Assembly: GCA_025464545.1 (NCBI GenBank)
Contig: JAODMA010000500.1
Coordinates: 1 to 6,793, forward strand
Direction of reading: 5' to 3'
DNA from: Arthrobacter sp.
GTDB taxonomy: Bacteria > Actinomycetota > Actinomycetes > Actinomycetales > Micrococcaceae
DNA length: 6,793 nt
A program made the position numbers and the translations under genes. The notes under the pieces were generated by a model that saw nothing but the letters and a program-made list of their open reading frames with translations, did no database searches and was not told the DNA's origin. Shown here one piece after another: positions 6,525 through 6,793 of the stretch (position 1 is its first letter; each line of letters opens with the position of its first letter).

Positions 6525-6566
6525 ATTCTCAGTTCTTGGAACTTCTCGCTCCCCGAACCTCGAATT

Positions 6567-6596
6567 ACTTTACGCGAGGTGGGGCTGCAGATACAA
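6567..6596 (-). promoter_or_regulatory. Candidate tRNA-Arg promoter
   Basis: On the minus strand TTGTAT (6596-6591) is separated by 18 bp from TAAAGT (6572-6567). The match is modest: TTG of the -35, and four of six bases of the -10. Transcription would start near 6560, about 36 nt before the mature tRNA 5' end, a plausible leader for RNase P processing. Confidence 0.35.
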
Positions 6597-6597
6597 A
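6569..6597 (+). promoter_or_regulatory. Candidate rightward promoter
   Basis: TTTACG (6569-6574) and TACAAA (6592-6597) are separated by 17 bp, each matching four of six consensus bases. It would give a start near 6604 and a leader of at least 190 nt toward a gene beyond the right edge. It overlaps the candidate leftward tRNA promoter, so the two may compete. Evidence is consensus matching only. Confidence 0.3.
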
Positions 6598-6622
6598 TCG
6601 AAACCGGTGTAATCTAGCCGAC

Positions 6623-6634
6623 TAGACCGGTCTA
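6623..6634. promoter_or_regulatory. 12-bp palindrome TAGACCGGTCTA
   Basis: A perfect self-complementary 12-mer, immediately preceded by an overlapping CTAG-CCGA-CTAG repeat (6614-6625) and two bases before the CRP-like site. Its core ACCGGT also occurs at 6603-6608. It may be a binding site for an unidentified dimeric regulator. Confidence 0.35.
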
Positions 6635-6635
6635 C

Positions 6636-6650
6636 GTGACCTTAGTCACA
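6636..6650. promoter_or_regulatory. CRP/GlxR-like site
   Basis: GTGACCTTAGTCACA fits the GTGA-N6-TCAC core bound by CRP/FNR-family dimers such as actinobacterial GlxR and Mycobacterium Crp. The outer base is matched only on the right (TCACA); the left has C instead of T. It lies downstream of the candidate rightward promoter, where binding would tend to repress unless another start lies further right. Confidence 0.45.
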
Positions 6651-6783
6651 GTATGGCAGGTATTCCTAGTGTCAGTTCCTTGATTTCCCGGGGTTTTTCA
6701 TTTCCGGCCTCAGGAACATCTGACATTAAGCCCAGCTTCTGTGGGGTGATCTAGCCCTACATTTAGGACACACCACTGAACCC

Positions 6784-6792
6784 GAGGAAGGG
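6784..6792 (+). promoter_or_regulatory. Shine-Dalgarno sequence of a gene beyond the right edge
   Basis: The window ends in GAGGAAGGGA, a strong purine-rich match to the 16S anti-Shine-Dalgarno sequence, with no start codon after it inside the window. A plus-strand start codon is expected within about 5-10 bases past 6793. The product cannot be known from here. Confidence 0.55.
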
Positions 6793-6793
6793 A

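Larger units (their letters stand above)
6525..6793. other. Gene-free regulatory region between tRNA-Arg and a gene beyond the window
   Basis: No credible coding sequence lies here. The stretch is less GC-rich than the coding regions. It contains overlapping candidate promoters for both strands (6567-6597), an inverted repeat ACCTCG/CGAGGT (6557-6562 and 6575-6580), a perfect palindrome TAGACCGGTCTA (6623-6634), a CRP-like site (6636-6649) and a terminal Shine-Dalgarno sequence. It reads as a shared control region for the tRNA (leftward) and a plus-strand gene starting past base 6793. Confidence 0.6.

Noticed and set aside
6720..6764. CTGACA at 6720-6725 as a -35 box and TACATT (6758-6763) as a -10 box
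   Set aside because: The two are 32 bp apart, and neither has a partner at 16-19 bp, so no promoter is called.
6525..6793. Possible ydaO-type (c-di-AMP) riboswitch in the long leader
   Set aside because: Considered because of the long leader near a CRP-like site, but the conserved GGGGGACC and GGGGUGAAUC elements are missing.

Overview
This is a GC-rich window. Its gene families, GTG starts, 4-nt gene overlaps and a tRNA-Arg(ACG) without an encoded CCA end point to a high-GC Gram-positive actinobacterium. The Micrococcaceae (Arthrobacter or a relative) is my best guess, from recall of the families rather than a database match.

Layout. The left edge holds the 3' part of a plus-strand EamA/RhaT-type drug/metabolite exporter (1-761) that closely resembles E. 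coli EamA (YdeD). All other protein genes are on the minus strand. A small four-helix membrane protein with a long basic Ala/Pro/Arg tail (734-1330) converges on the exporter, and the two coding ends overlap by 28 bp. Upstream of it lies a tightly coupled three-gene operon, read right to left: an ABC-ATPase-like protein with every catalytic motif eroded (4055-4756), a 678-residue YhgE/Pip-family membrane protein (2022-4058), and a TetR-family repressor (1393-2025). Consecutive genes overlap by 4 nt (GTGA, then ATGA). In front of the operon a perfect 8+2+8 palindrome sits inside a TTGAAC-17-TAGGCT promoter, which is what an autoregulated TetR cassette should look like.

Further right, also on the minus strand, is an FAD/NAD(P) class I disulfide-reductase-like flavoprotein (4876-6330) with a CSYWAC redox pair. 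The usual C-terminal catalytic His is Tyr. Next come a perfect bidirectional terminator (6408-6443) and tRNA-Arg(ACG) (6451-6524). The last ~270 bases have no gene. They are less GC-rich, contain several palindromes including a CRP/GlxR-like GTGA-N6-TCAC site, and end in a strong Shine-Dalgarno sequence. They look like the control region of a plus-strand gene starting just past the window.

The most distinctive unit is the TetR/YhgE-Pip/pseudo-ATPase cassette. YhgE/Pip relatives include phage receptors (lactococcal Pip, B. subtilis YueB) and the type VII secretion component EsaA. Here one is paired with an ATPase-like partner that has probably lost ATP hydrolysis, under a ligand-responsive repressor. 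The joint function is unknown; a role in export or envelope stress is inference.
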